A stretch of DNA of 13,711 nucleotides. Source: Deltaproteobacteria bacterium (lineage in GTDB: Bacteria > UBA10199 > DSSB01). The notes under the pieces are model-generated. The model made no database searches. It saw only the letters and a list, made by a program, of their open reading frames with translations, and was not told the origin of the DNA. The stretch is from assembly GCA_021414045.1 (NCBI GenBank), contig JAIOPF010000280.1:1-13711 (forward strand). The letters are read 5' to 3'. Positions within the stretch are counted from its first letter, which is position 1, and each line of letters begins with the position of its first letter. Positions 1-7,505 of this stretch are shown piece by piece. The translations under genes were made by a program, and so were the position numbers.

Positions 1-2
1 GG

Positions 3-596
3 AAGGAGGTCGTGGTTTTTTTCCTAGGTTATCTCTACGACAAGGATCCTCAGGTACAAGCCGACGCGCTGAAGGCCCTCGCTGAATTCCAGGACCGACG
101 CTTGATCTCGATTTTCCTGCCTTTCCTCGGCAATCCGGATCCCAGGGTTCGCGGTGCCGCCTGCATCGCCCTGTATCCCTTCGCCAGATCCCGGGAAAAA
201 GTCCGGGAGGCCGCGATGTCGGTGATCGAGCAGCTGGCGAATTCGCCGGATCCCGCGGAAAAACTGGCCGGCTTCGAGGCGATAGGCGCGACGCGCCTCA
301 ACGCCTACCAAAACCTTTTGCAAAACCACCTGCGCTCCCAGGATAAATCCCTGGCCTGGGCCGCCGCATCCGCCCTGGCACAGCTCAAGGACCCTTCCTT
401 CCTTCAGCCCTACCTGATTTTGATGCAGGACGAAGACGAGGGCTTCGCCGTGGAGGTCGGCAAAAGGATCGTGGATTTCCCGACTTGGAGCCGAAAAAAA
501 TTCTTCTCCCAAGTCGAGGCGCTGCAGGAGGTGCCCCGGGCGAAGGTCCAGAATCGCCTCCGGAAAACTCACCAGGATTTTTCCCATGATTGGTAA
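3..596 (+). CDS. HEAT-repeat protein, 3' part of gene (5' end outside window)
   Basis: The reading frame is open from the left edge, so this is the C-terminal ~197 residues of a longer protein. Paired amphipathic helices recur about every 30 residues: an LGYLYDKDPQVQADALKALA unit, then LPFLGNPDPRVRGAACIAL, then further degenerate units. The D-P-x-V-R turn and A-A-x-A-L second helix are hallmarks of HEAT repeats, which form a curved solenoid used for protein-protein binding. A GTG lies at position 12, but the GGAGG before it is only 2 nt away, too close to act as a Shine-Dalgarno site, and the repeats already run into the edge. No catalytic motif is visible. The end is charged and helical, without a repeat. 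The last 11 nt overlap the start of the outer-membrane gene, so the two are probably translationally coupled. The binding partner cannot be told. Confidence 0.8.
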   Translation, partial: KEVVVFFLGYLYDKDPQVQADALKALAEFQDRRLISIFLPFLGNPDPRVRGAACIALYPFARSREKVREAAMSVIEQLANSPDPAEKLAGFEAIGATRLNAYQNLLQNHLRSQDKSLAWAAASALAQLKDPSFLQPYLILMQDEDEGFAVEVGKRIVDFPTWSRKKFFSQVEALQEVPRAKVQNRLRKTHQDFSHDW

Positions 597-1392
597 TTGG
601 GGAGCCGCCCTTTTCATCCTGCTTTTTTCCATGCCCGCCACGGCGCAGGATTCCAACTCCCCGCCTCTCGACCCCGGTCCGGGCCAGGTCGAAGCCTTGC
701 CGAAAACGCCAAAGGCGGTTTCCTTTCGCTTCCGCTCGGATTTTTACTCTCGCTACCTTTGGAACGGGGTTCCCTACAGCAAGGGCGCGGTATGGCAGCC
801 TTCGGCGACCCTCGAATTCCACGGGGTGGGCGTGACTTTTTGGAGCAACTTCGTCCTGGGCAACGAAGCCAACCAGGGGCAATTCAACGAAGTGGATATC
901 ACCCTCTATTACCGAAGAAGCATCGGCAAATGGAGTCTCCAGGGTTCTCTCATCGGATTGGTCTATTTCAACGACGATCCGGCGTCATTGAACCGCGGTC
1001 CCAACGGACTTCAGGGGTATTTTCAAGTCAGCAGACCCGTCGGCCCGGTCAAACTATTCTCCGATCTCACCATCGGCTTCCTCGAACCTTCGGGGACCGT
1101 CTTTTGGGATTTTGGAATCGGATACCAAAAGGATTTACCGCTGCATTTCAACCTCGAGACGTCGCTATTATTTGGAGTGGGAGACGCGAGGTTCAACAAG
1201 GCCTTCATTGCCGACGTCGGCATCCAGGCGAATTTGGCTGTTTACTCCCTTGCCTTTCCTTGGAGGCCAATCAAGGGCCTGAGCCTTATTCCCACCGCCA
1301 CCTTCTCCAACCTGTTGGCGCCATCGCTGCGCAAGGCTTCGCCCGCGCCGACGGTTTTGTGGGGCGGTTTGTCCGTCGTGTACGATTTATAA
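586..1392 (+). CDS. Predicted outer-membrane beta-barrel protein
   Basis: 268 residues. Residues 1-20 form a Sec signal peptide: a hydrophobic core (AALFILLFS) and an A-T-A cleavage site before Q21. A Pro-rich linker follows (about 24-42). From about residue 45 the protein alternates short aromatic/hydrophobic and polar strands, such as FRFRSDFYSRYLW, ATLEFHGVGVTFWSNFVL, VDITLYYRRSI and LSVVYDL, separated by Gly/Asn/Asp turns. This is the pattern of a small outer-membrane barrel. The F-Y-S-R-Y-x-W-N-G stretch near the first strand recalls putative porin-like proteins of unknown substrate. No Cys residue and no enzymatic motif are visible. The ATG start overlaps the upstream HEAT gene by 11 nt, which fits coupled translation. 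Barrel assignment is by pattern only; the transported substrate, if any, is unknown. Confidence 0.7.
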   Translation: MIGNWGAALFILLFSMPATAQDSNSPPLDPGPGQVEALPKTPKAVSFRFRSDFYSRYLWNGVPYSKGAVWQPSATLEFHGVGVTFWSNFVLGNEANQGQFNEVDITLYYRRSIGKWSLQGSLIGLVYFNDDPASLNRGPNGLQGYFQVSRPVGPVKLFSDLTIGFLEPSGTVFWDFGIGYQKDLPLHFNLETSLLFGVGDARFNKAFIADVGIQANLAVYSLAFPWRPIKGLSLIPTATFSNLLAPSLRKASPAPTVLWGGLSVVYDL

Positions 1393-1418
1393 ATGAAAAA
1401 ATTTCGGCGAGCCCCGCT

Positions 1419-1446
1419 CTTGACAGGCGAATGGCCATCCCCATTT
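1419..1446 (+). promoter_or_regulatory. Sigma-32 (RpoH) type heat-shock promoter of lon
   Basis: CTTGACA at 1419-1425 and CCCCATTT at 1439-1446 are separated by 13 nt. The sigma-32 consensus is CTTGAAA, 11-16 nt, CCCCATNT. Sixteen bases at 1434-1449 (GCCATCCCCATTTCTC) are the same as in the E. coli groE heat-shock promoter as I recall it. lon is a classical sigma-32 target. Transcription would start around 1452-1454, only a few bases before the lon ATG at 1457, and no Shine-Dalgarno sequence is present there. Confidence 0.72.
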
Positions 1447-1456
1447 CTCCAAGATC

Positions 1457-3817
1457 ATGCAAACTCCACCCAACGCTCGCATCCCCGTTTTGCCCAGCCG
1501 CAATCTCGTCATCTTCCCCGGACAAAGCGTCCCCATGTTGATCGGACGGACCAAGAGCCTGGCCGCCGTCGAGGAGGCCTGCAAAAACGAAGGCTGGGTG
1601 ATCCTGATCGCCCAAAGAACCGAAGTCGACGTTCCCGGCGTCGATGACTTATATAAGGTGGGGACCCTCTCCAAACTCACCCGGCTGAAGGGAGATCCAA
1701 AAAACGGACTGCAGGTATTAGTCACCGGACACGCGCGTTTCGAGGTGGAAGAGCTGGCCGACGGACCAGAATTTTTGCACGCCAGTGGCCGGGTCTTGGA
1801 AGATCTCCAGGATCTCGAGGAAGGCACCGCCAAGATACTCATGAAACACATGAAGGATCTAGCGAAAGAGATGCTTTCTTTCCTCTCGGGAGACCTGAAA
1901 AAACTCGCCGTCTTCATCGACGCCGTCGAAGATCCCATCTTGCTCAGCCACACGGTGGTCCAGCATCTCGACCTAGAGCTCGGGCAAAAGCAGGACCTGC
2001 TCCAACTCATCTCCTTGAAACAACGCTACCTCGCCTTGCTCGACCTCATGGTGAAACAGAAAGAGGAGCTCAAGCTACAGAGCGAGGTGAACCGCAAGCT
2101 TTCCGAAAAAATCGGTAAGCAGCAGCGCGAGGCCATCCTACGAGAGCAGATGAAGACCATCCAGGAGGAGTTGGGCGAAGGACATTCCGGCTCGGAAAGC
2201 GCCTATGGGACGAAGATCGAAAATGCCAAAATGCCCGAAGCTGTGAAGAAAATCGCCCTCGAGCAATGGAACCGCCTGAAGACGCTCGGCGAGTCCTCGC
2301 CCGAGTCCCACGTGATCCGCAATTATCTCGACTTGCTCTGCGCCATGCCCTGGTCCAAATCGTCTTCCGACGAAATCGACCTCGAGTTCGCAAGAGAAAC
2401 CTTGCGCAAGGATCATTACGGCTTGGACAAGATCAAGAGGAGGATCTTGCAGCATCTGGCTGTCCTTAAATTAAAGAAGGACAAGAAGGGTTCTATTCTT
2501 CTCTTCGTCGGCCCTCCCGGAGTCGGCAAAACCAGCCTCGGAAAGAGCATCGCGGCGGCGCTGGGACGGAAATTCGTTCGCGCCAGCCTGGGCGGCGTGC
2601 GCGACGACGCCGAGATCCGCGGACACCGCCGCACCTACATCGGCGCCATGCCCGGCCGCATCGTCGAGGGCATCAAACGGGCCGGGGTGAATAATCCGGT
2701 CTTCATGCTCGACGAAATCGACAAGCTTTCGCGGGGCTATTCCGGCGATCCCGCCAGCGCCCTCTTGGAAGTGCTGGATCCCGAGCAGAACGCGGCCTTC
2801 ACCGATCATTACCTAGAAGTCCCTTTCGATCTAACGAACGTCTTCTTCATCGCGACGGCCAACACCCTGGATTCCATCCCCGGGCCCCTGCTCGACCGCA
2901 TGGAGACCATCCACCTTTCGGGTTACACGATCCCAGAGAAGCTGCACATCGCGCGGAACCACCTGGTACCGAAGCAATTCGAAGACCACGGCCTCAGCTC
3001 CGAACAATTGGAATTGAGCGAAGAGGTCCTGCTCAAAACGATCACTTCCCACTCTCGCGAGGCCGGAGTCCGCGAGTTGGAAAGAAAAATCGCCGAAATC
3101 GTCCGCGCCTCGGCCGAAAAGGTCTTGGCGGTGGATGCCAAGCTCCCCATCGTCGTCAGCATCGAAGTGCTGGAAGACATCTTGGGGCCCGAAAAGTTCT
3201 TCCATGAAGTGGCCGAATTCTACACGCCTCCCGGCGTGGTGACCGGCCTCGCCTGGACGCCTCTCGGCGGAGAAATCCTTTTCGTCGAAGCCAAGGCCAT
3301 GCCCGGTTCGGGAAAGCTCACCTTGACCGGCCAACTCGGCGACGTCATGAAAGAGTCCGCTCAGATCGGCTTGAGCCTGGTGCGCTCAAAGCTCGCGGGA
3401 TTCGCCGAGCCCTTCGACTTCTCGAAAAACGACGTTCACATCCACGTGCCCGCGGGGGCCATCCCGAAGGATGGGCCTTCGGCGGGAGTGACGATGGTCA
3501 CCACTTTGGCCAGCCTGCTGCTCAATCGATCGGTGGATCCCAAGCTCGCCATGACCGGAGAGGTCACGCTGCGCGGCGCCGTCATGCCGGTGGGAGGCAT
3601 CAAAGAGAAGATGATCGCCGCTCACCGCGCGGGTATCGAGCGGGTGATCCTCGCCAAGAAGAATGAGCGGGACCTTCGGGACCTGCCCGCGGAAGTCCAG
3701 TCGGGCCTGAAATTCGAGTTCGCGGAGCGTGTGGAAGACGTCTTGAAGATCGCGCTGGGCGTGGAGATTCCAAATGCGACGGAACAAAACCAGGGTTCTT
3801 GGGCGGCGGCCTGTTAA
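1457..3817 (+). CDS. lon: Lon ATP-dependent serine protease
   Basis: 786 residues, a normal length for a bacterial LonA (E. coli 784). Lon unfolds and degrades damaged and short-lived regulatory proteins in the cytoplasm as a hexamer. Residues 8-200 are the substrate-binding N domain, opening with [16 protein letters not shown]. Residues about 200-260 form a charged helical/coiled-coil segment. The AAA+ module carries Walker A GPPGVGKT (352-359) and Walker B with D419-E420. The protease domain has catalytic S675 in PKDGPSAGV and the matching Lys at 718, the second Lys of GGIKEK. All key residues are present, so the enzyme should be active. An in-frame TGA near 1418 excludes upstream starts, and ATG 1457 directly precedes the conserved N-terminus. 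There is no Shine-Dalgarno site before it. A heat-shock-type promoter lies immediately upstream, so induction by protein-damage stress is expected. The last ~12 residues are not conserved. Confidence 0.98.
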   Translation: MQTPPNARIPVLPSRNLVIFPGQSVPMLIGRTKSLAAVEEACKNEGWVILIAQRTEVDVPGVDDLYKVGTLSKLTRLKGDPKNGLQVLVTGHARFEVEELADGPEFLHASGRVLEDLQDLEEGTAKILMKHMKDLAKEMLSFLSGDLKKLAVFIDAVEDPILLSHTVVQHLDLELGQKQDLLQLISLKQRYLALLDLMVKQKEELKLQSEVNRKLSEKIGKQQREAILREQMKTIQEELGEGHSGSESAYGTKIENAKMPEAVKKIALEQWNRLKTLGESSPESHVIRNYLDLLCAMPWSKSSSDEIDLEFARETLRKDHYGLDKIKRRILQHLAVLKLKKDKKGSILLFVGPPGVGKTSLGKSIAAALGRKFVRASLGGVRDDAEIRGHRRTYIGAMPGRIVEGIKRAGVNNPVFMLDEIDKLSRGYSGDPASALLEVLDPEQNAAFTDHYLEVPFDLTNVFFIATANTLDSIPGPLLDRMETIHLSGYTIPEKLHIARNHLVPKQFEDHGLSSEQLELSEEVLLKTITSHSREAGVRELERKIAEIVRASAEKVLAVDAKLPIVVSIEVLEDILGPEKFFHEVAEFYTPPGVVTGLAWTPLGGEILFVEAKAMPGSGKLTLTGQLGDVMKESAQIGLSLVRSKLAGFAEPFDFSKNDVHIHVPAGAIPKDGPSAGVTMVTTLASLLLNRSVDPKLAMTGEVTLRGAVMPVGGIKEKMIAAHRAGIERVILAKKNERDLRDLPAEVQSGLKFEFAERVEDVLKIALGVEIPNATEQNQGSWAAAC

Positions 3818-3934
3818 CACCGGAACAAAATATCCTATTGGAACATTCGAAGGCAACTCATCTGAAACATTGGCATTCGCATCCCTGATTTCCGTTCGTC
3901 GATGATATTTTTTATTGGAGCGGGATGAATAATA

Positions 3935-3964
3935 TTGCGAGATTCCTTTCCCACCCCATATAAT
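3935..3964 (+). promoter_or_regulatory. Sigma-70 type promoter of the TSP3 gene
   Basis: A perfect TATAAT -10 box lies at 3959-3964. A 4/6 -35 box, TTGCGA, lies at 3935-3940, with an 18-nt spacer. The predicted transcript start near 3971 leaves a ~25-nt leader that contains the GGGGTAGGA Shine-Dalgarno region before ATG 3996. The surrounding 3818-3995 gap is clearly more A+T-rich than the flanking genes. Nothing else was recognised in that gap and no convincing lon terminator was seen. Confidence 0.6.
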
Positions 3965-3995
3965 TTTGATTCGTGGGTTCATTGGGGTAGGAAAA

Positions 3996-5633
3996 ATGAA
4001 ACGATGGGGCCTTACATTCGCCGCAGCCTTCGCCTTTCTATTGCCTTCATTTTTTAATGCCATCACTCAGACCGCGACACCCAGCAAAATCCAAGGCGGC
4101 GCATGGGGTTGCTCGAACTCCTCTTCGACGGTCACGACAACCCCGCAAGATTGCACCAAGGACGGCGGCAATTGCCTGCCTACCGCTCCAACTAGCGACA
4201 TCGGCATCTGCGCGGAGCCACCCCGATTCTGTCAAATGGGAGAACCCGATGCCTGCCATGCATTCTTGCAGGAATGTTCGGACCGCCCCTTCGCCCAGCA
4301 GCTTTCGGCGGCCGATAAAGACCTAATCTGCATCGGCGAAGGGGCTCCCCAGTGCACCGTCGTCAGAAAGGAGCTTACGGAGCCCCAATGCCTGCCTCCT
4401 CCTGCTCCACCCGAAGGCGGGCGCTGCGAGAGCGGAGCATCCCGGGGCGAGTGCCAGGATGGAGACGATGCATTTTGCCAAAACCTCCTCGAAACCAACA
4501 GCGCCAATGCTGTATGCTCCAACGGTTGTTGTGGCATGGATGATGATCTGGACGGAACCCTGAATTCCTCGGACAATTGTCCCAATGATTACAATCCGCA
4601 ACAGGCCGACTGCGACGGGGAAGGCAAAGGGGATCGTTGCGACAACTGCGCCAGGGATTCAAATCCGGGACAAGAAGATCTAGACCGCGACTCACTGGGT
4701 GATGCCTGCGACTCGGATGCGGACGGAGACGGAATCCCCAACGCCCAGGATAAATGTCCTTCCGTCGCCGACGCTTCTCAAAGCGACGCCGATCAGGATC
4801 AGGTCGGAGACACCTGCGATAACTGCCCCGACTTGGCCAATAGCGACCAGGCCGACAGCGACAATAACGGCATAGGAGACGCCTGCGACGTTCCGGTGGA
4901 CAAGGACAGAGATGACGATGGAGTCCCAGATAGCGAGGACAATTGCCCCACGATATCCAACCCCAACCAAAGTAATAGTGATCGGGATAGCCTTGGCGAC
5001 GCCTGCGATAATTGTCCTAGCCTCAACAATGAGGATCAGGCCGACTTCGATGGGGACGGTGTCGGGGATGTCTGCGACAATTGCCCAAATACCGCCAATT
5101 CGGACCAAATCGACAGCGACCGCAACGGCACGGGAGATGCTTGCGAAGGCTCAACGGACTCGGACGGCGACCACATTCCCGACAATACGGACAATTGCCC
5201 CAATATCCGCAACATGGATCAAACCAACAGCGACCGCGACTCCTTCGGAGACGCCTGCGACAACTGCCCAACGACCGATAATCCCGATCAGGCCGACACC
5301 GACAGGGATGGCGTCGGAGATGCCTGCGATAATTGCCCCAATGTCGGCAACAGCGATCAAGCCGACAGCGACCGCAACGGCACGGGAGACGCTTGCGAGA
5401 TGACCTGCCCCCTTAACTTACCTTCTTGCAGCGCGAGGAATGGCGGCGAGAGCGTCTGCGACGGCATCGCGGCGCAATTTCGCATCGATCCCAACCAGCT
5501 TAACTGTGTCTCGGATTGCTGCCTCTTGCTTTGCCGAAGCGGCGACGATTGCGTCTTCCCGGGAGCACCGACCTTGACCTGCGAATTTTTGCCCGATTTC
5601 AGCACTAACGCCTGTAATTTGCCTAGCCGATGA
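3996..5633 (+). CDS. Secreted Cys-rich thrombospondin type 3 repeat protein
   Basis: 545 residues. Residues 1 to about 21 are a signal peptide (KRWG, then a hydrophobic AAAFAFLLPSFF core). Residues ~25-180 are Cys-rich with no family I recognise, ending in an NGCCG motif. Residues 181-468 contain ten thrombospondin type 3 repeats built on D-x-D-x-D-G-x-G-D-x-C-D-N-C-P, alternating 23-residue and longer ~36-40-residue forms. In known TSP3 proteins the Asp loops bind many Ca2+ ions and the Cys pairs form disulfides. Residues ~469-545 are a second Cys-rich segment with an SDCC motif. The protein is therefore expected outside the cytoplasm as a rigid, calcium-stabilised stalk or matrix component. 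No sortase signal, C-terminal helix or autotransporter barrel is seen. ATG 3996 was chosen because it has a Shine-Dalgarno site and the predicted transcript starts after the alternative TTG at 3966. The stop overlaps the next gene as ATGA. Confidence 0.9.
   Translation: MKRWGLTFAAAFAFLLPSFFNAITQTATPSKIQGGAWGCSNSSSTVTTTPQDCTKDGGNCLPTAPTSDIGICAEPPRFCQMGEPDACHAFLQECSDRPFAQQLSAADKDLICIGEGAPQCTVVRKELTEPQCLPPPAPPEGGRCESGASRGECQDGDDAFCQNLLETNSANAVCSNGCCGMDDDLDGTLNSSDNCPNDYNPQQADCDGEGKGDRCDNCARDSNPGQEDLDRDSLGDACDSDADGDGIPNAQDKCPSVADASQSDADQDQVGDTCDNCPDLANSDQADSDNNGIGDACDVPVDKDRDDDGVPDSEDNCPTISNPNQSNSDRDSLGDACDNCPSLNNEDQADFDGDGVGDVCDNCPNTANSDQIDSDRNGTGDACEGSTDSDGDHIPDNTDNCPNIRNMDQTNSDRDSFGDACDNCPTTDNPDQADTDRDGVGDACDNCPNVGNSDQADSDRNGTGDACEMTCPLNLPSCSARNGGESVCDGIAAQFRIDPNQLNCVSDCCLLLCRSGDDCVFPGAPTLTCEFLPDFSTNACNLPSR
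4896..5147 (+). repeat. TSP3 higher-order repeat, copy 1 (252 bp, 84 codons)
   Basis: First copy of an 84-codon block made of one long and two short TSP3 units. It ends in the motif DSDRNGTGDACE. It is followed directly, in the same frame, by copy 2. The final ~35 nt of each copy are nearly identical at DNA level (from 5112 and from 5364, exactly 252 nt apart), while the first third has diverged. Confidence 0.75.
5148..5399 (+). repeat. TSP3 higher-order repeat, copy 2 (252 bp, 84 codons)
   Basis: Second copy of the 84-codon block, starting GSTDSDGDHIPDNTDNCP and ending DSDRNGTGDACE. The unit order matches copy 1: a long repeat with N-S-D-R-D-S-x-G-D-A-C-D, a short repeat with D-G-V-G-D-x-C-D, and a short repeat with R-N-G-T-G-D-A-C-E. 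An older, more diverged and shorter relative can be seen upstream around 4710-4893. Confidence 0.75.
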
Positions 5634-6655
5634 AACGCATGAAGAAGTCCAAATTTTTGCAATTTTTGCTCTGGGGCCTGCTGTTGGCGGGCGTGGTGTC
5701 TTGTTCCGGGGTGGTCCCCGGAAATAACGCGACAGTACCCGCCCCAGTCGTCGAGTTACCTTCACTGCAATTCCCTAGCAGCGTCTCGGTCGACACCAAC
5801 CAGTTGAGCGGCGCCCCAAGCCAGCCCCAGCTCGCCCTGATCAACATCGGAGATAGCCTGGATAGCGATATCGACAGGATTCAAGTGGCCTCGCAATTCT
5901 TCCTGAATTTCGTCGACCTGTCGGTTCTGGCGCCCTTGGCCCCATTGAGAATTCCACGCGGCACCAACGTGACCACCTTCGAGGACGCGATCGTCATCAA
6001 TACCCGGGTGGCCAATATCAAGATCGATTTCGCGCCCTATCAATACGATGCCTCTGGCACAGGTTTGAATTGTTCGGGGAACACAGCGGGACTGCCGATT
6101 TGCTACCGTATTTGGATCGATGATGTCCCGACCCTGGCGGGCCTTTTCCTCGCGATTCCCAAGGATGACAATCCGGGAATCGGCCAGTTCAAAGGACTTC
6201 CTCTCGATGATCGCCTCGAAGGTTCGGTGGGCAGCCTCTACGATCACCTCGATCCCGCGGCCATCTCGACGGAGGTCTTCACCGCCGTGAACGGTTTCCG
6301 CGAGCTTGGTCACGGCCTGCTGGACGCCATCACCACCCAGGACGTCACCTTCACGACGATCAACTTCTCCTTTCTCGAGAACCAAAACACGACGCGTGAC
6401 GTGGCGAGGTACCGCGACGACCAGAACTTCATCAGCATTTCCCAAGAATCCACCAATCCCGGCATCCTGAACTACATCGCCGCCTGCGGCGACCTGCTCA
6501 CCCGCCTGGTCATCGATTCGAACATCTGCGTCAACGCGGGAATAGACGTGACAGGCATTGACTTCGTCGATTTCGCGACTCCGGCCGACGTCACCTTGCC
6601 GGCGGATTTTCCGGTGGTTCCGCCTTTCCAAGACTCGCCCTTCCATTCTCAGTGA
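5630..6655 (+). CDS. Lipoprotein of unknown function
   Basis: 341 residues. The N-terminus is a lipoprotein signal peptide: MKRMKKSK, a hydrophobic stretch LLWGLLLAG, and a VVSC lipobox with Cys25 as the lipid-attachment site. Ser26 at +2 would favour outer-membrane sorting under the E. coli rule. The mature part is neutral to acidic, rich in short hydrophobic segments, and has four further Cys in two pairs (around residues 144/152 and 285/299) that could form two disulfides. I recognise no domain. The ATG at 5630 overlaps the TSP3 stop as ATGA, so the two proteins are probably made together and may act together at the cell surface. A second ATG at 5639 is also possible and would still leave a complete signal peptide. 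The gene ends 1 nt before the stop codon of the oppositely oriented DA1-type gene, with no space for a separate terminator. Confidence 0.75.
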   Translation: MKRMKKSKFLQFLLWGLLLAGVVSCSGVVPGNNATVPAPVVELPSLQFPSSVSVDTNQLSGAPSQPQLALINIGDSLDSDIDRIQVASQFFLNFVDLSVLAPLAPLRIPRGTNVTTFEDAIVINTRVANIKIDFAPYQYDASGTGLNCSGNTAGLPICYRIWIDDVPTLAGLFLAIPKDDNPGIGQFKGLPLDDRLEGSVGSLYDHLDPAAISTEVFTAVNGFRELGHGLLDAITTQDVTFTTINFSFLENQNTTRDVARYRDDQNFISISQESTNPGILNYIAACGDLLTRLVIDSNICVNAGIDVTGIDFVDFATPADVTLPADFPVVPPFQDSPFHSQ

Positions 6656-6656
6656 G

Positions 6657-7463
6657 CTATTTTTTGGGGAATATCTTCCGCAACACCGAGACCTCGAGCC
6701 CCTGTTTGTTCCTCAAGATTTCTGCGATCAAGGCCGGCCAGCCCGACCGCTCGAGTTTCTTCTGCATGATCCTAAAACCGTTGCCGTAGATGGGATCCTT
6801 GCTTTTGAACATCTTGTCCAAGAAATGCCGGGATAATTCGGAACTATCCTCGGAATAGACCAAATACCCTCCCAACTCGCATAGGCCTTCGGAGTATACC
6901 GGGGAAAACTTGACCCCGTTTTCATGCTGCCACACGTGCAATAGTTCGTGAGCCAGCACGGCTTCGAATTCAACCTTCGGCAGACCGAAAAGAATCCCGA
7001 TCTGGTGGCTGATCCCGACTCTTTTGTAATCGTTGAAATGGTAGTGACTGAGGGTCAATCCGGCTGTGTTGGATTGACGGGAATGCGCCGAGAGGCTTTG
7101 GGCATGGGAAAGGGCGACCTCGATATTTTTCGGAATGCCCGAGAAACCCTTCCCCTCCAAGAGCTCCTGCACTCGGCGCCGGCTACGGTTGGCCGTCACG
7201 CCGTCCGTGACGGCGAGTTTCTTGCAAAATCCGCAGACATAACGTCCGTCCGAATAGCGGTAGGCTCCAGCGGATGTTTTTTTGGAAAGGATGCGATCGC
7301 AACTGCCGCAAAAACGGATCGTATGGCCGGAGTGGGCGCGCTGTCCCCAGGAGTCGAGAACGATCCCGCCCGAGAGCGGATGGTCGCAAAGACAGCAGGG
7401 CTCGGGGCCAGAACCTGCTTCTCGATTCGAAGGATTTCTTTTGAAAAAATCCAGGATCCTCAC
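6657..7463 (-). CDS. DA1-type peptidase: LIM-like zinc domain plus HExxH metallopeptidase
   Basis: 268 residues. Residues 23-80 carry eight spaced ligands: C23-x2-C26, H44-x2-H47, C52-x2-C55 and C77-x2-C80. This is close to a LIM double zinc finger, with slightly altered central spacing. Residues 168-205 hold AVLAHELLHVWQHENGVKF then YSEGLCELGGYLVY. The HELLH (172-176) is a zincin zinc site, and E192 in S-E-G-L-C matches the E-E-G-I-C third-ligand region of plant DA1. In plants, DA1 is a ubiquitin-regulated peptidase; bacterial homologues with the same two-part architecture exist, but their substrates are unknown to me. No signal peptide is seen, so it is probably cytoplasmic. The GTG start at 7463 has a GAGGGG Shine-Dalgarno site 4 nt upstream. 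It lies 42 nt after the ABC permease remnant on the same strand, apparently as the last gene of that operon. Confidence 0.75.
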   Translation of the reverse strand: MRILDFFKRNPSNREAGSGPEPCCLCDHPLSGGIVLDSWGQRAHSGHTIRFCGSCDRILSKKTSAGAYRYSDGRYVCGFCKKLAVTDGVTANRSRRRVQELLEGKGFSGIPKNIEVALSHAQSLSAHSRQSNTAGLTLSHYHFNDYKRVGISHQIGILFGLPKVEFEAVLAHELLHVWQHENGVKFSPVYSEGLCELGGYLVYSEDSSELSRHFLDKMFKSKDPIYGNGFRIMQKKLERSGWPALIAEILRNKQGLEVSVLRKIFPKK

Positions 7464-7505
7464 AAGACCCCTCGCCGTGGCATCGGAATTGGCGTCTCCA
7501 AGCCC

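Noticed and set aside
24..656. 210-codon antisense frame opposite the HEAT and barrel genes
   Set aside because: It is a shadow frame in G+C-rich DNA: no Shine-Dalgarno site or recognisable domain, while the plus strand has convincing repeats.
1393..1647. 84-codon frame starting right after the outer-membrane gene stop
   Set aside because: It overlaps the start of lon in another frame, has an Arg-rich low-quality sequence and no similarity.
3966..3995. TTG start for the TSP3 gene
   Set aside because: It falls before the predicted transcript start and would put ten extra residues ahead of a good signal peptide; ATG 3996 has a proper Shine-Dalgarno site.
4692..5360. Long hydrophobic antisense frames opposite the TSP3 repeats
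   Set aside because: Asp/Gly codons of the repeats read backwards give Ile/Val/Ala-rich strings; they are a by-product of the repeat composition.
4536..5399. CRISPR-like regular DNA repeats
   Set aside because: The periodicity is in multiples of three, lies inside a coding frame and encodes TSP3 units; there are no invariant repeats with unique spacers.
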